Below, one piece after another: positions 33,816-41,781 of a stretch of 64,000 bases of DNA. Origin of the DNA: DTKD01 sp050948905. Its GTDB lineage: Bacteria > Armatimonadota > UBA5829. The translations under genes and the position numbers were made by a program. The stretch is from positions 2,480,001 through 2,544,000 of the forward strand of contig JBMNES010000001.1 of NCBI GenBank assembly GCA_050948905.1, written 5' to 3'. The notes under the pieces were generated by a model. That model saw only the letters and a list, made by a program, of their open reading frames with translations, had not been told where the DNA came from and ran no database searches. Each line of letters starts with the position of its first letter. The first letter of the stretch is position 1.

Positions 33816-33891
33816 AATGTGCTCCTCCATAGTTATGATATGTGTAAGGGCGAGCTTTCGCCCGCCCCTGTGATTCTATTTGTAGGTTCTA

Positions 33892-34692
33892 TTACTTTGC
33901 TGCTTTGATAATAGTGGCGAAAGCGTCTGCTTTCAACGCCGCTCCGCCGACCAATGCGCCGTCGATATTCGGCTTTGCGAGCAATTCGGCCGCGTTCTTG
34001 TCGTTGACGCTGCCGCCGTACTGAATGCGAACGGCTTCTGCTACGTCTTCGCCGTACATTTCCTTGACAATGCCGCGAATCAATCCGCAAACCCGATCAG
34101 CCTCGTCGGATTCACAGACCTGGCCAGTGCCAATGGCCCACACCGGCTCGTATGCTATCACCATCTTCATAGCCTGCTCTTTGGTAAATCCGTCAAGGCA
34201 GACTTTCATCTGTGCGGTGATAACCTCATCGGTCTTGCCGGCTTCTCTCTCAGAAAGCAGCTCGCCACAGGCGATAATCGGCAGCAATCCACACGCGAAC
34301 GCGTACTTGGCCTTCATATTAACCGTGGTATCGTTGTCCCCGAAATACGAGATCACTCCAGCGAGTTCGTCATCGACAGTTCCGAATCGGCCCCTGGTCT
34401 CTGAGTGACCAACGATCACCCACTGGCAGCCTGCGTCCATCAGCATCTGCGGCGCAATCTGGCTCGTCCACGCGCCAGATTCCTTCCAGAACGTATTCTG
34501 GCCGCCGAGCATAATATTACTGCCCTTGATCGCCTCGCCGACTTTGGCAAGCGCGACAAACGTCGGGCATACGGCTATATCCACGCTATCAATACCGGCA
34601 ACCAGACCCTTGAGCTCCTCGGCAAGCGCCACTCCCTCGGAAATGGTCTTGTTCATCTTCCAGTTCCCGGCTATAAACGGTCTTCTTGGCAT
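33892..34692 (-). CDS. tpiA: Triosephosphate isomerase
   Basis: Interconverts dihydroxyacetone phosphate and glyceraldehyde-3-phosphate. The 266 residues contain FIAGNWKMNKT (catalytic Lys), VIVGHSETRGRF (catalytic His), VIAYEPVWAIGTGQ (catalytic Glu) and IQYGGSVNDKNA with GALVGGAAL. About 15 residues longer than the average, owing to a short insertion in the region SYFGDNDTTVNMKAK. Third gene of the gap-pgk-tpiA run. Confidence 0.95.
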   Translation of the reverse strand: MPRRPFIAGNWKMNKTISEGVALAEELKGLVAGIDSVDIAVCPTFVALAKVGEAIKGSNIMLGGQNTFWKESGAWTSQIAPQMLMDAGCQWVIVGHSETRGRFGTVDDELAGVISYFGDNDTTVNMKAKYAFACGLLPIIACGELLSEREAGKTDEVITAQMKVCLDGFTKEQAMKMVIAYEPVWAIGTGQVCESDEADRVCGLIRGIVKEMYGEDVAEAVRIQYGGSVNDKNAAELLAKPNIDGALVGGAALKADAFATIIKAAK

Positions 34693-34709
34693 GACAGCTC
34701 CTATATGAA

Positions 34710-35945
34710 TTATTTATCCTGCAGACAAACGACACCTGGCAGTTCCTTACCCTCGAGGAACTCCAGCGAAGCGCCGCCGCCCGTCGAAACGTGATCAATT
34801 TTGCTTGCGAATCCCAATTGCTCTACCGCCGCGGCCGAATCTCCGCCGCCGACGATAGTAGTCCCCGCACATTCGGACATCGCTTCGGCAATGCCAAGTG
34901 TGCCCTTGGCAAATCTCGGGTCTTCAAATACGCCCATCGGGCCGTTCCAAACGACAGTCCTGGCAGCCTTGATTTTCTCGCTAAAGAGCTTGATCGTTTC
35001 AGGGCCGATGTCAAGACCTCTGTAGCCATCCAGCATAGCCTTAGTCGGGGCCGTCGTAATGGTTGCATCCTGCGGCACTCCCGAAGGAATATCGAAATCC
35101 GCAGCAAGCTCAACTTCGACGGTATCCACCGGCAAGAGGAGTTCGATTCCGCGGTCCCTGGCCTTTTGAAGAGCTGCTTTGGCCAATTCCAGGCCAGCCT
35201 GGTCGACCATCGAGTTGCCAACACTAAGCCCCTGCGCGCTGAAGAACGTATAGGCCATAGCCCCACCGATAATCAACTGGTCGACTTTGTTCAAGAGGTT
35301 GTCGATGACCGGAATCTTATCCGACACCTTCACCCCGCCGAGAATTGCAAGGAACGGGCGCTCCGGATTCTCCATAGCCTTGCCGAGGTAGTCCAGCTCC
35401 TTCTCCATCAGGAAACCAGCGACTCCCGGCAGGTATTTGGTAACTCCCTCGGTAGAGGCGTGCGCTCTGTGGGCGGTCCCGAAAGCATCGTTCACATACA
35501 ACTCAGCAAGACTCGCCAACTTCTCGGCAAACTCCGGGTCATTTTTCTGTTCTGCTTTGTAGAACCGAACGTTTTCCAGCAGCAGCACATCCCCGTCCTT
35601 GAGGCTCATTGCCGCAGCCTGAGCGGCGTCGCCGATGCAATCGTCGATTTTGGTCACGGGCTTGCCGAGCAGTTTCTGCAGGGCAGTCGCGACAGGGTCC
35701 AGGTTGAACTTGGCGACAGAGGCCGCATCGGCTTTGCCGGAATCGTCGGCCTTCGGACGGCCAAGGTGAGTCACGAGGATCACCCTGGCCCCGTTATCTA
35801 AAAGGTACTTGATGGTCGGAAGCGCCGCAACGATACGGCGATCATCGGTAATGTTGCGATCGGCATCAAGTGGGACGTTGAAGTCCACCCGGACCAACAC
35901 GCGTTTCCCACGAACGTCGATATCCTTTACGGTCTTCTTATTCAT
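34710..35945 (-). CDS. pgk: Phosphoglycerate kinase
   Basis: Makes ATP from 1,3-bisphosphoglycerate in lower glycolysis. The 411-residue protein has KRVLVRVDFNVPLD at the N-terminus, VTHLGRPKADD, LLLENVRFYKAEQKNDPEFA, NDAFGTAHRAHAS and the C-terminal nucleotide region VWNGPMGVFED with GGGDSAAAVEQLG and STGGGASLEFLEGKELPG. It starts 1 nt from the gap stop codon, so the two are coupled. Confidence 0.96.
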   Translation of the reverse strand: MNKKTVKDIDVRGKRVLVRVDFNVPLDADRNITDDRRIVAALPTIKYLLDNGARVILVTHLGRPKADDSGKADAASVAKFNLDPVATALQKLLGKPVTKIDDCIGDAAQAAAMSLKDGDVLLLENVRFYKAEQKNDPEFAEKLASLAELYVNDAFGTAHRAHASTEGVTKYLPGVAGFLMEKELDYLGKAMENPERPFLAILGGVKVSDKIPVIDNLLNKVDQLIIGGAMAYTFFSAQGLSVGNSMVDQAGLELAKAALQKARDRGIELLLPVDTVEVELAADFDIPSGVPQDATITTAPTKAMLDGYRGLDIGPETIKLFSEKIKAARTVVWNGPMGVFEDPRFAKGTLGIAEAMSECAGTTIVGGGDSAAAVEQLGFASKIDHVSTGGGASLEFLEGKELPGVVCLQDK

Positions 35946-35946
35946 C

Positions 35947-36960
35947 TTACAGACCCTTCTTCACCATAAGATCGATGAGGTCGCCGACTCTCTCGGAGTA
36001 AGCCCACTCGTTGTCATACCAGCTCACCACCTTGGCGAACTTATCGCCTAGCATCATAGTGCAAAGGCCGTCAAAGATCGAGCTGTTGCCATCGCCCTTG
36101 AAATCCGAGGAGACAACCGGGTCCTCGGTGTAGCCGAGAATGCCCTTCATTGTGGTCTCAGAGGCCTTCTTCATAGCGGCGTTGATCTCTTCGACAGTGG
36201 CCGGCTTGGCCAGATTGACGCTAAGGTCTACGCAGGAGACCGTGGTGGTCGGCACGCGCAGCGCGTAGCCGTGCATCTTGCCCTTAAGCTCAGGGATAAC
36301 CAGCGCGATTGCCTTAGCGGCGCCAGTCGTGGTCGGGATAATATTGGCAGCAGCGGCGCGGGCCCTGCGAAGGTCCTTATGGGCCTGGTCTGCGGTCTTC
36401 TGATCGTTGGTATAGGCATGCACGGTGGTCATGAAACCGCCCTCGATGCCCCAATTGTCCTGAAGAACCTTGGCGAACGGAGCAAGGCAGTTGGTGGTGC
36501 AGCTTGCGTTGGAGATAATATTGTGCTTTGCAGGATCATAATCTTTCTCGTTAACGCCGAGCACAATGGTGATGTCTTCGTTCTTCGCCGGAGCGGAGAT
36601 GATGACTTTCTTTACGCTGTCGTGGATGTGCGCCTTGGCTTTCTCAGCATCAGTGAAAATACCGGTGGATTCTACTACAACGTCAACACCGTGATTCTGC
36701 CACGGGATAGCTGCAGGATCTTTCTCTGCGTAGACGGCGATTTTCTTGCCGTCGATTACGATTGCGCCCTCTTCGGCCTTGACTTCGCCCGGCCATACAC
36801 CGTAGTTGGTGTCATATTTGAAAAGGTGAGCGTTGGTCTTGGAATCGAACAGGTCGTTGATGGCGACCACTTCGATCTCATTGGCATACTTCTGCAGCAT
36901 AGAGCGCAGGGAAAGGCGACCGATTCTGCCGAATCCGTTGATACCGACTTTTACCGACAT
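35947..36960 (-). CDS. gap: Glyceraldehyde-3-phosphate dehydrogenase
   Basis: NAD-dependent glycolytic dehydrogenase, 337 residues. NAD-binding motif GINGFGRIGRLSLR at the N-terminus and the active-site Cys in SNASCTTNCLAPFAKVL, with HAYTNDQ, RAAAANIIPTTTGAAKA and SWYDNEWAYSERV. First gene of gap-pgk-tpiA(-groES). It is preceded by a strong promoter and a roughly 100-nt leader with a GC-rich palindrome. Confidence 0.96.
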   Translation of the reverse strand: MSVKVGINGFGRIGRLSLRSMLQKYANEIEVVAINDLFDSKTNAHLFKYDTNYGVWPGEVKAEEGAIVIDGKKIAVYAEKDPAAIPWQNHGVDVVVESTGIFTDAEKAKAHIHDSVKKVIISAPAKNEDITIVLGVNEKDYDPAKHNIISNASCTTNCLAPFAKVLQDNWGIEGGFMTTVHAYTNDQKTADQAHKDLRRARAAAANIIPTTTGAAKAIALVIPELKGKMHGYALRVPTTTVSCVDLSVNLAKPATVEEINAAMKKASETTMKGILGYTEDPVVSSDFKGDGNSSIFDGLCTMMLGDKFAKVVSWYDNEWAYSERVGDLIDLMVKKGL

Positions 36961-37066
36961 TTATGTGATTCCTCCTATGTATTGGCTTGGCGGCCGCAGC
37001 GGCCAGACCTCAAGCATTACAGCAAAATAGCCCGACTACAACGTCGAGCTGTTCAAAAACCAGTAC

Positions 37067-37095
37067 ATTTTAACTATCTTACGGCAGGCTGTCAA
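37067..37095 (-). promoter_or_regulatory. Promoter of the gap-pgk-tpiA operon
   Basis: On the minus strand: TTGACA (37095-37090), 17-nt spacer, TAAAAT (37072-37067). The leader from about 37060 to 36961 contains a GGCCGC-T-GCGGCC palindrome. Confidence 0.75.
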
Positions 37096-37144
37096 TGAAT
37101 CTGCCGCCAAGAATTTTAGCCCGAAAGCTACTCGGTTCTATTGG

Positions 37145-37801
37145 TTATTCAGCTCTCAGGTCTTTGTTCCAAACCAGATGCACTGTGAAACCCGTCGACT
37201 CCGAACTGCCGTTTAATAACAGCCCAGCTTCTATGCCAAACAGCGAGTTGAATTGATATCCGAACCCAATAGAAGCCGGGTTTCGCTTGCCTGTGGTGTA
37301 GTCACACATAAACTTCACATCACCTATTATCCTGTCGTACCCGATAAACGCACAGGGTTTGCCGTCGATACTCATCGGGCCAAAGTGAAAAGCTCCAGCG
37401 CTTGTGTGAACGCGTGTGGTGGCAAAGAGCGTGGGTTTTGTGTGCCTGGCAATATCGGCCACACCTACCCCCATCGCAAAGCCTTTCCTGGGTGATGAAG
37501 CTATGATATATTTAAAATTGCCCAGCATCCGTTGGGTGTCGTCGCCGTGAGGAACCAGGTCCAGCCCTATCTCAAAACGATCCCCTATTCCATATTCGTT
37601 ATTGAAAACCACGGCGTCTATCGCCCTGCCGGTGATTACACCATCTGTCTGACACTCGCCTGAATATGTCCCTGCTCCGACGGTTTCTGCCACTGGGATA
37701 ATTAAAAGTCCGGTTACGGAACAAAGCCCGGAAGAGGCAGCGCTGCAAAGAAAGAAGGTAGTTGCGACGAGAAAAACGCCGCAAATCCTGACAATTGCCA
37801 T
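37145..37801 (-). CDS. Small exported beta-rich envelope protein with iron-box promoter
   Basis: A 218-residue exported protein. Signal peptide 1-24 (VFLVATTFFLCSAASSGLC). The rest is beta-rich with alternating aromatic and polar residues (RFEIGLDLVP, SIGFGYQFNSLFGIEAGLLLNG, STGFTVHLVWNKDLRAE), as expected for a small outer-membrane barrel. Similar small barrels are annotated as YjbH-like or hypothetical; I do not recognise a specific family. The ATG at 37801 follows agggggt. Its promoter carries a DtxR-type operator also found before the dtxR-feoA gene, so it probably responds to iron or manganese (inference). Confidence 0.75.
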   Translation of the reverse strand: MAIVRICGVFLVATTFFLCSAASSGLCSVTGLLIIPVAETVGAGTYSGECQTDGVITGRAIDAVVFNNEYGIGDRFEIGLDLVPHGDDTQRMLGNFKYIIASSPRKGFAMGVGVADIARHTKPTLFATTRVHTSAGAFHFGPMSIDGKPCAFIGYDRIIGDVKFMCDYTTGKRNPASIGFGYQFNSLFGIEAGLLLNGSSESTGFTVHLVWNKDLRAE

Positions 37802-37817
37802 TTTTACCCCCTGATAT

Positions 37818-37860
37818 GTTAGGCTCGGCTAACTATAGCAATAATTGCAAAAACAATCAA
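37818..37860 (-). promoter_or_regulatory. Promoter with overlapping DtxR-type operator
   Basis: On the minus strand: TTGATT (37860-37855), 17-nt spacer, TATAGT (37837-37832), and the palindrome GTTAGCCGAGCCTAAC (37833-37818) overlapping the end of the -10 box. It has the same layout as the promoter at 51191-51238. Confidence 0.65.
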
Positions 37861-37912
37861 GCATTTAGTGGGGTTAATCGAAAAGGGAAACATTGTTGGG
37901 GGAAGTAAAATA

Positions 37913-38000
<88 letters not shown>

Positions 38001-38061
38001 GCGCAAACCACAAAAGCTCAAAATCGGAAGCCCGACTCTGCGTCGACTTCCGACTGTCGCG

Positions 38062-38137
38062 TGGTGGCCGATGAGGGAATCGAACCCCCAACGCCCGCCT
38101 TAGGACGGCGGCGCTCTATCCATTGAGCTAATCGGCC
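38062..38137 (-). tRNA. tRNA-Arg(CCU)
   Basis: Acceptor GGCCGAT/ATCGGCC, discriminator A, encoded CCA. Anticodon stem CCGCC/GGCGG with loop GTCCTAA gives CCU, reading AGG. The D-loop has the A20 typical of arginine tRNAs. Confidence 0.95.
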
Positions 38138-38142
38138 GAATA

Positions 38143-38218
38143 TGGCGCGCTTGGAGGGAATTGAACCCCCGACCTAATGGTCCGCAACCATTCGCTCTAT
38201 CCCCTGAGCTACAAGCGC
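38143..38218 (-). tRNA. tRNA-Arg(GCG), unusual G34 isoacceptor
   Basis: Acceptor GCGCTTG/CAAGCGC, discriminator G, encoded CCA. Anticodon stem AATGG/CCATT with loop TTGCGGA gives GCG, reading CGC and CGU. A20 is present in the D-loop. Most bacteria read these codons with inosine-modified tRNA-Arg(ACG), so G34 here is uncommon. First gene of the cluster. Confidence 0.92.
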
Positions 38219-38234
38219 GCGCCAACTGCAAAAA

Positions 38235-38263
38235 AGTATATCACCTCGCCGGCAAAGTGTCAA
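38235..38263 (-). promoter_or_regulatory. Consensus promoter of the tRNA cluster
   Basis: On the minus strand: TTGACA (38263-38258), 17-nt spacer, TATACT (38240-38235), 17 nt before the first tRNA base. Confidence 0.85.
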
Positions 38264-38345
38264 TCAAAAAGCTGGTCTCGCTTGCTAAAGAAATAAGACT
38301 ACGAGCATCGTAAAATGCAACGCGTTTCTATATAAGAAGGCATTG

Positions 38346-38354
38346 TGGTATACT
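38346..38354 (+). promoter_or_regulatory. Extended -10 promoter of miaA
   Basis: TGGTATACT (38346-38354) is an extended -10 element; the -35 region is weak. It lies 7 nt before the TTG start at 38362, which implies a leaderless or nearly leaderless transcript. Confidence 0.5.
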
Positions 38355-38361
38355 CTAGTGG

Positions 38362-39288
38362 TTGAAGAATGCTGGTCAGTGCGATAACCTAATAGTCATC
38401 GTTGGGCCTACCGCAGTCGGTAAGACGGCTGTGGCGATTGAGCTTGCCTGTAAAATCGGCGGGGAGATTATTTCTGCCGATTCGATGGCTGTGTATGTGG
38501 GCATGGACGTCGGGACGGCTAAGCCTACTCGTGAGGAACAGAGCCGAGCTCGTTTTCATCTCATCGACGTGGTCGATCCATCTGAAGACTTCAATGTCGG
38601 CGAGTTCCAGCGTCTGGCGCATCAAGCCATTGACGATGTGCTAGAACGTAATCCTCCTGCTATTTTGGTCGGCGGGAGTGGATTGTATGTACGGGCGGCA
38701 GTCGATGGTTTGGATTTAGACATTCCAGCAGGCAGCGAAGAGCTTAGAAAAGACCTGCGAGATCAAGCTCATAAATACGGAAATGAATATTTACACAGGC
38801 GTCTTCGAGAGTTAGACCCTGTTTCGGCGGCGCAGATACACCCCAATAACCTGAAAAGGGTGATAAGGGCGATCGAGATTTGCGAGCTGAGCGGCTCACC
38901 GGCCTCTGAGTTGCACGATAAAACTCGCAGCGGATACAATTGTGCCCGGTTCTTCGGTTTGACAATGAACCGACAACTGCTGTATGAGCGTATAGAGAAA
39001 AGAGTGGATGCGATGATAGCAGACGGGCTGATTGATGAGGTGTCCGGGTTGCTAAATCGAGGAATAGAGCCACAGATGCTGTCGATGCAAGGAGTGGGGT
39101 ATAAAGAAATTGCAGGTTTCTTGCGAGGCGAATATACTAAGCAGGAAGCCATACAATTGTTAAAAAGGAACACCAGGCGGTTTGCAAAACGCCAGTATAC
39201 CTGGTTTATGCGAGACGAGAGAATCAGGTGGCTGGAAATCGATGGTATGACCGCAAAAAAGGTGTCGGAGTTGATAATCAAGGAGTAG
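38362..39288 (+). CDS. miaA: tRNA dimethylallyltransferase
   Basis: Adds dimethylallyl to A37 of tRNAs reading UNN codons. The 308 residues include the P-loop IVGPTAVGKTAVAIELA, ISADSMAVYVGMDVGTAKP, LVGGSGLYVRA and a C-terminal QYTWFMRDERIRWLE that closes the family pattern. The only plausible start is TTG 38362, which lacks a ribosome binding site and sits just after a -10 box. It is followed 6 nt later by hfq, the classical miaA-hfq neighbourhood. Confidence 0.94.
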   Translation: MKNAGQCDNLIVIVGPTAVGKTAVAIELACKIGGEIISADSMAVYVGMDVGTAKPTREEQSRARFHLIDVVDPSEDFNVGEFQRLAHQAIDDVLERNPPAILVGGSGLYVRAAVDGLDLDIPAGSEELRKDLRDQAHKYGNEYLHRRLRELDPVSAAQIHPNNLKRVIRAIEICELSGSPASELHDKTRSGYNCARFFGLTMNRQLLYERIEKRVDAMIADGLIDEVSGLLNRGIEPQMLSMQGVGYKEIAGFLRGEYTKQEAIQLLKRNTRRFAKRQYTWFMRDERIRWLEIDGMTAKKVSELIIKE

Positions 39289-39294
39289 TGTCGA

Positions 39295-39591
39295 ATGAAT
39301 AAGACCGCAATGAACCTGCAAGACTTGTTTCTGAACCAGGTTCGAAAAGAGAATGTGCAGGTTACCATTTATTTGGTGAGCGGCGTTCAACTAAAGGGCC
39401 TGGTAAGGGGATTTGACTCGTTTACGCTGATTTTGGAAAGCCCTGGAAAGCCTGCACAATTAGTCTATAAGCATGCGATGGCCTCTGTCGTCCCTGCTCG
39501 GCCCATCGGTGGGCAGATGGGGCGAGAAGATGCTGCCGAAGATCGACCCAGCTCAAGGCCTGAGTCCGCTCCAAACTCTACAGATAGGTAA
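39295..39591 (+). CDS. hfq: RNA chaperone Hfq
   Basis: A 98-residue Sm-like hexameric RNA-binding protein. Sm1 region NLQDLFLNQVRKENVQVTIY and the Sm2 motif LVYKHAMASVVP (the YKHA signature) are present, with GFDSFTLIL between them. The last 30 residues are a polar disordered tail. It lies between miaA and dapF with short gaps, so all are probably one transcript. Its presence suggests small-RNA regulation in this organism. Confidence 0.95.
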   Translation: MNKTAMNLQDLFLNQVRKENVQVTIYLVSGVQLKGLVRGFDSFTLILESPGKPAQLVYKHAMASVVPARPIGGQMGREDAAEDRPSSRPESAPNSTDR

Positions 39592-39597
39592 CAGATA

Positions 39598-40464
39598 GTG
39601 AAATTTACGAAAATGCAGGGCGCCGGTAACGATTTTGTGGTCGTAGACGGCGCAAAATATCCCATTCCTGAAGAGCATCTCGCGTCAGTCGGCAGGCACG
39701 CTTGTGATCGACATTTTGGAATCGGGGCTGATGGCCTTATACTTGTGCTGCCGTCCCGGGTTGCAAACCTGCGAATGCGGGTTATCAACGCCGACGGTAG
39801 TGAGGCGGGTATGTGCGGAAATGGAATCCGCACCTTCGCTAAATATGCCTTTGATCGCAGAATACATACCGATCCGGTGCTGACCGTCGAAACTCCAGAT
39901 GGGATTAAAACAATTAAGCTCGATACGGCCGGGGGCAAAATGCACTCGGCGCGTGTGGATATGGGCGAGCCTCGGCTGTTGCGTTCCGAAGTGCCGATGA
40001 AAGGCGACAACACGCAGGTGATCGGCGAGCCGCTGAAGGTGGCGGGTAACAAAATCGACGTAACGGCGGTCTCCATGGGAAATCCGCACTGCATAACGTT
40101 TGTCAATAATGTGGCGGAATACCCTGTCGAGAAGATCGGGCCTAAAATTGAGAATCATTCTTCATTTCCGCAGCGTACCAACGTTGAATTCGTAGAAGTA
40201 CTGAACCCAAAAGAGATCAACATGCGAGTTTGGGAACGTGGATGCGGCGAGACTCTGGCTTGTGGCACGGGTGCATGTGCCTCGCTGGTGGCCGGGGTGC
40301 TTAATAACCTCACTTCGCGCAAGATCACTGTGCATCTGCGCGGCGGAGACCTGCATATTGAGTGGCTCGGCGATAATCATCTTTATATGACCGGCCCTGC
40401 TGAGGAAGTCTTTGAGGGCGAGGTCAACCCTGACGAGTATAAGCGCTGGACTGAGGGCGCCTGA
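39598..40464 (+). CDS. dapF: Diaminopimelate epimerase
   Basis: Interconverts LL- and meso-diaminopimelate for lysine and peptidoglycan. The 288 residues show FTKMQGAGNDFVVVDG at the N-terminus, the first catalytic Cys in NADGSEAGMCGNGIRTFAKY, and the second in ERGCGETLACGTGACASLVAG. It starts at GTG 39598, 6 nt after hfq. Directly followed by dapL, which makes its substrate. Confidence 0.96.
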   Translation: MKFTKMQGAGNDFVVVDGAKYPIPEEHLASVGRHACDRHFGIGADGLILVLPSRVANLRMRVINADGSEAGMCGNGIRTFAKYAFDRRIHTDPVLTVETPDGIKTIKLDTAGGKMHSARVDMGEPRLLRSEVPMKGDNTQVIGEPLKVAGNKIDVTAVSMGNPHCITFVNNVAEYPVEKIGPKIENHSSFPQRTNVEFVEVLNPKEINMRVWERGCGETLACGTGACASLVAGVLNNLTSRKITVHLRGGDLHIEWLGDNHLYMTGPAEEVFEGEVNPDEYKRWTEGA

Positions 40465-40560
40465 TTGTCGTAAGACATAGCGAATGACGTTTTGGTCGGG
40501 CGGAGTCGATGGCTTCGCCCGATATTATCAACTGACTATATTATCTACCTGGAGGAAGTT

Positions 40561-41745
40561 TTGCAGCGAGCGCAGAGACTGGATAAAATCCCACCATATT
40601 TGTTTGGAGAAATTGCAAGGTTGAGAGCCAAGGCTGTCGCAGATGGCGTGGACCTCATTAACCTGAGTATCGGCGACCCCGATCAGCCCACCCCTCAGCC
40701 TATTGTCGATAAGCTGTGTGAGGCGGCGAATGACCCGGAAACCCACCGCTACGACGAGAGCGAGGCAGGCTGGCCGGAGTATCTTGACTCTGTGGTGGAA
40801 TGGTATAAGAGACGCTTTGGAGTGGAACTTGACGTCGATTCGGAGGCGATGCTGCTGCTGGGTTCGAAGGACGGGCTGTCGCATGTATGTTGGGCTATGA
40901 TAGACCCTGGCGATATCAGCCTGGTGCCGGACCCGGGCTATACGGTGTACAAAGTCAACACGTTGATGGCGGGTGGCGATACAGTTGCCATGCCGCTGCT
41001 CGAAAAGAACGGTTTTCTACCCGACCTGAGCCAGATTCCGACTGATGCGGCCAAAGCGGCAAAGCTGATGTTTTTGAATTATCCCAATAACCCTACGGGT
41101 GGGGTTGCGAGCCTTGAGTTCTATCAGGACGTGGTAAAGTTCGCACGGGAGTACGATATCGCAGTCGTCAGCGATATCGCGTATTGCGACGTTACTTTTG
41201 ATGGATATATCGCGCCGAGTATGCTGCAGGTGGACGGCGCAAAGGACGTGGTTATCGAGATGCACTCGCTGTCCAAGTCGTTTAATATGACAGGTTGGAG
41301 GATCGGGTTTGCGGTGGGTAATCGTGACGTTGTAGCTGCGCTTAATAAGCTGAAGTCTAATCTCGATTCACGGCAATTCCCCGCTATCGACCTTGCTGCG
41401 GGATATGCGCTTTTGAATGTAACTAACGAGAGCACCCTGGCGTTGTATAAAAAGCGGCGAGATGTATTGGTGGATGGGCTGAACGAGATCGGCTGGAAGG
41501 TCAATAAGCCGTCTGCGTCTTTGTATGTATGGGCCAGGGTGCCGGAAGGTTACTCATCCTCCGATTTTGCCAAGATGCTCTTGACTGAGGCAGGGGTCCT
41601 GGTTATTCCGGGCAACGGTTATGGCGAGTACGGCGAGGGATATGTCAGGATGTCGTTGACAGTGGCAGGGGACGTGGATGGCGATCGGGTTGCCGAAGCC
41701 GTGAAGAGGCTGGCAAAATTGAATATAAACTGGAGCCAGGCCTAG
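40561..41745 (+). CDS. dapL: LL-diaminopimelate aminotransferase
   Basis: PLP enzyme converting tetrahydrodipicolinate directly to LL-diaminopimelate, bypassing the succinylase/acetylase steps. The 394 residues contain LINLSIGDPDQPTP, YDESEAGWPEYLDSVVEWY, FLNYPNNPTGGVA, SDIAYCDVTFDGY and the PLP-Lys motif MHSLSKSFNMTGWRIGFAVG. I start at TTG 40561, 5 nt after ggagga; the frame upstream of it has no support. Its position next to dapF indicates the DapL route to lysine and meso-DAP. Confidence 0.92.
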   Translation: MQRAQRLDKIPPYLFGEIARLRAKAVADGVDLINLSIGDPDQPTPQPIVDKLCEAANDPETHRYDESEAGWPEYLDSVVEWYKRRFGVELDVDSEAMLLLGSKDGLSHVCWAMIDPGDISLVPDPGYTVYKVNTLMAGGDTVAMPLLEKNGFLPDLSQIPTDAAKAAKLMFLNYPNNPTGGVASLEFYQDVVKFAREYDIAVVSDIAYCDVTFDGYIAPSMLQVDGAKDVVIEMHSLSKSFNMTGWRIGFAVGNRDVVAALNKLKSNLDSRQFPAIDLAAGYALLNVTNESTLALYKKRRDVLVDGLNEIGWKVNKPSASLYVWARVPEGYSSSDFAKMLLTEAGVLVIPGNGYGEYGEGYVRMSLTVAGDVDGDRVAEAVKRLAKLNINWSQA

Positions 41746-41781
41746 ATCAATCGGCTATATGGCGCTGATTGCTGGCAATGC

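Noticed and set aside
36961..37066. CIRCE/HrcA element for the groES-containing operon
   Set aside because: No TTAGCACTC-N9-GAGTGCTAA-like sequence is present here or directly before groES.
39465..40106. 213-codon open frame antisense to hfq and dapF
   Set aside because: Covers two conserved genes on the other strand and has no start signals.
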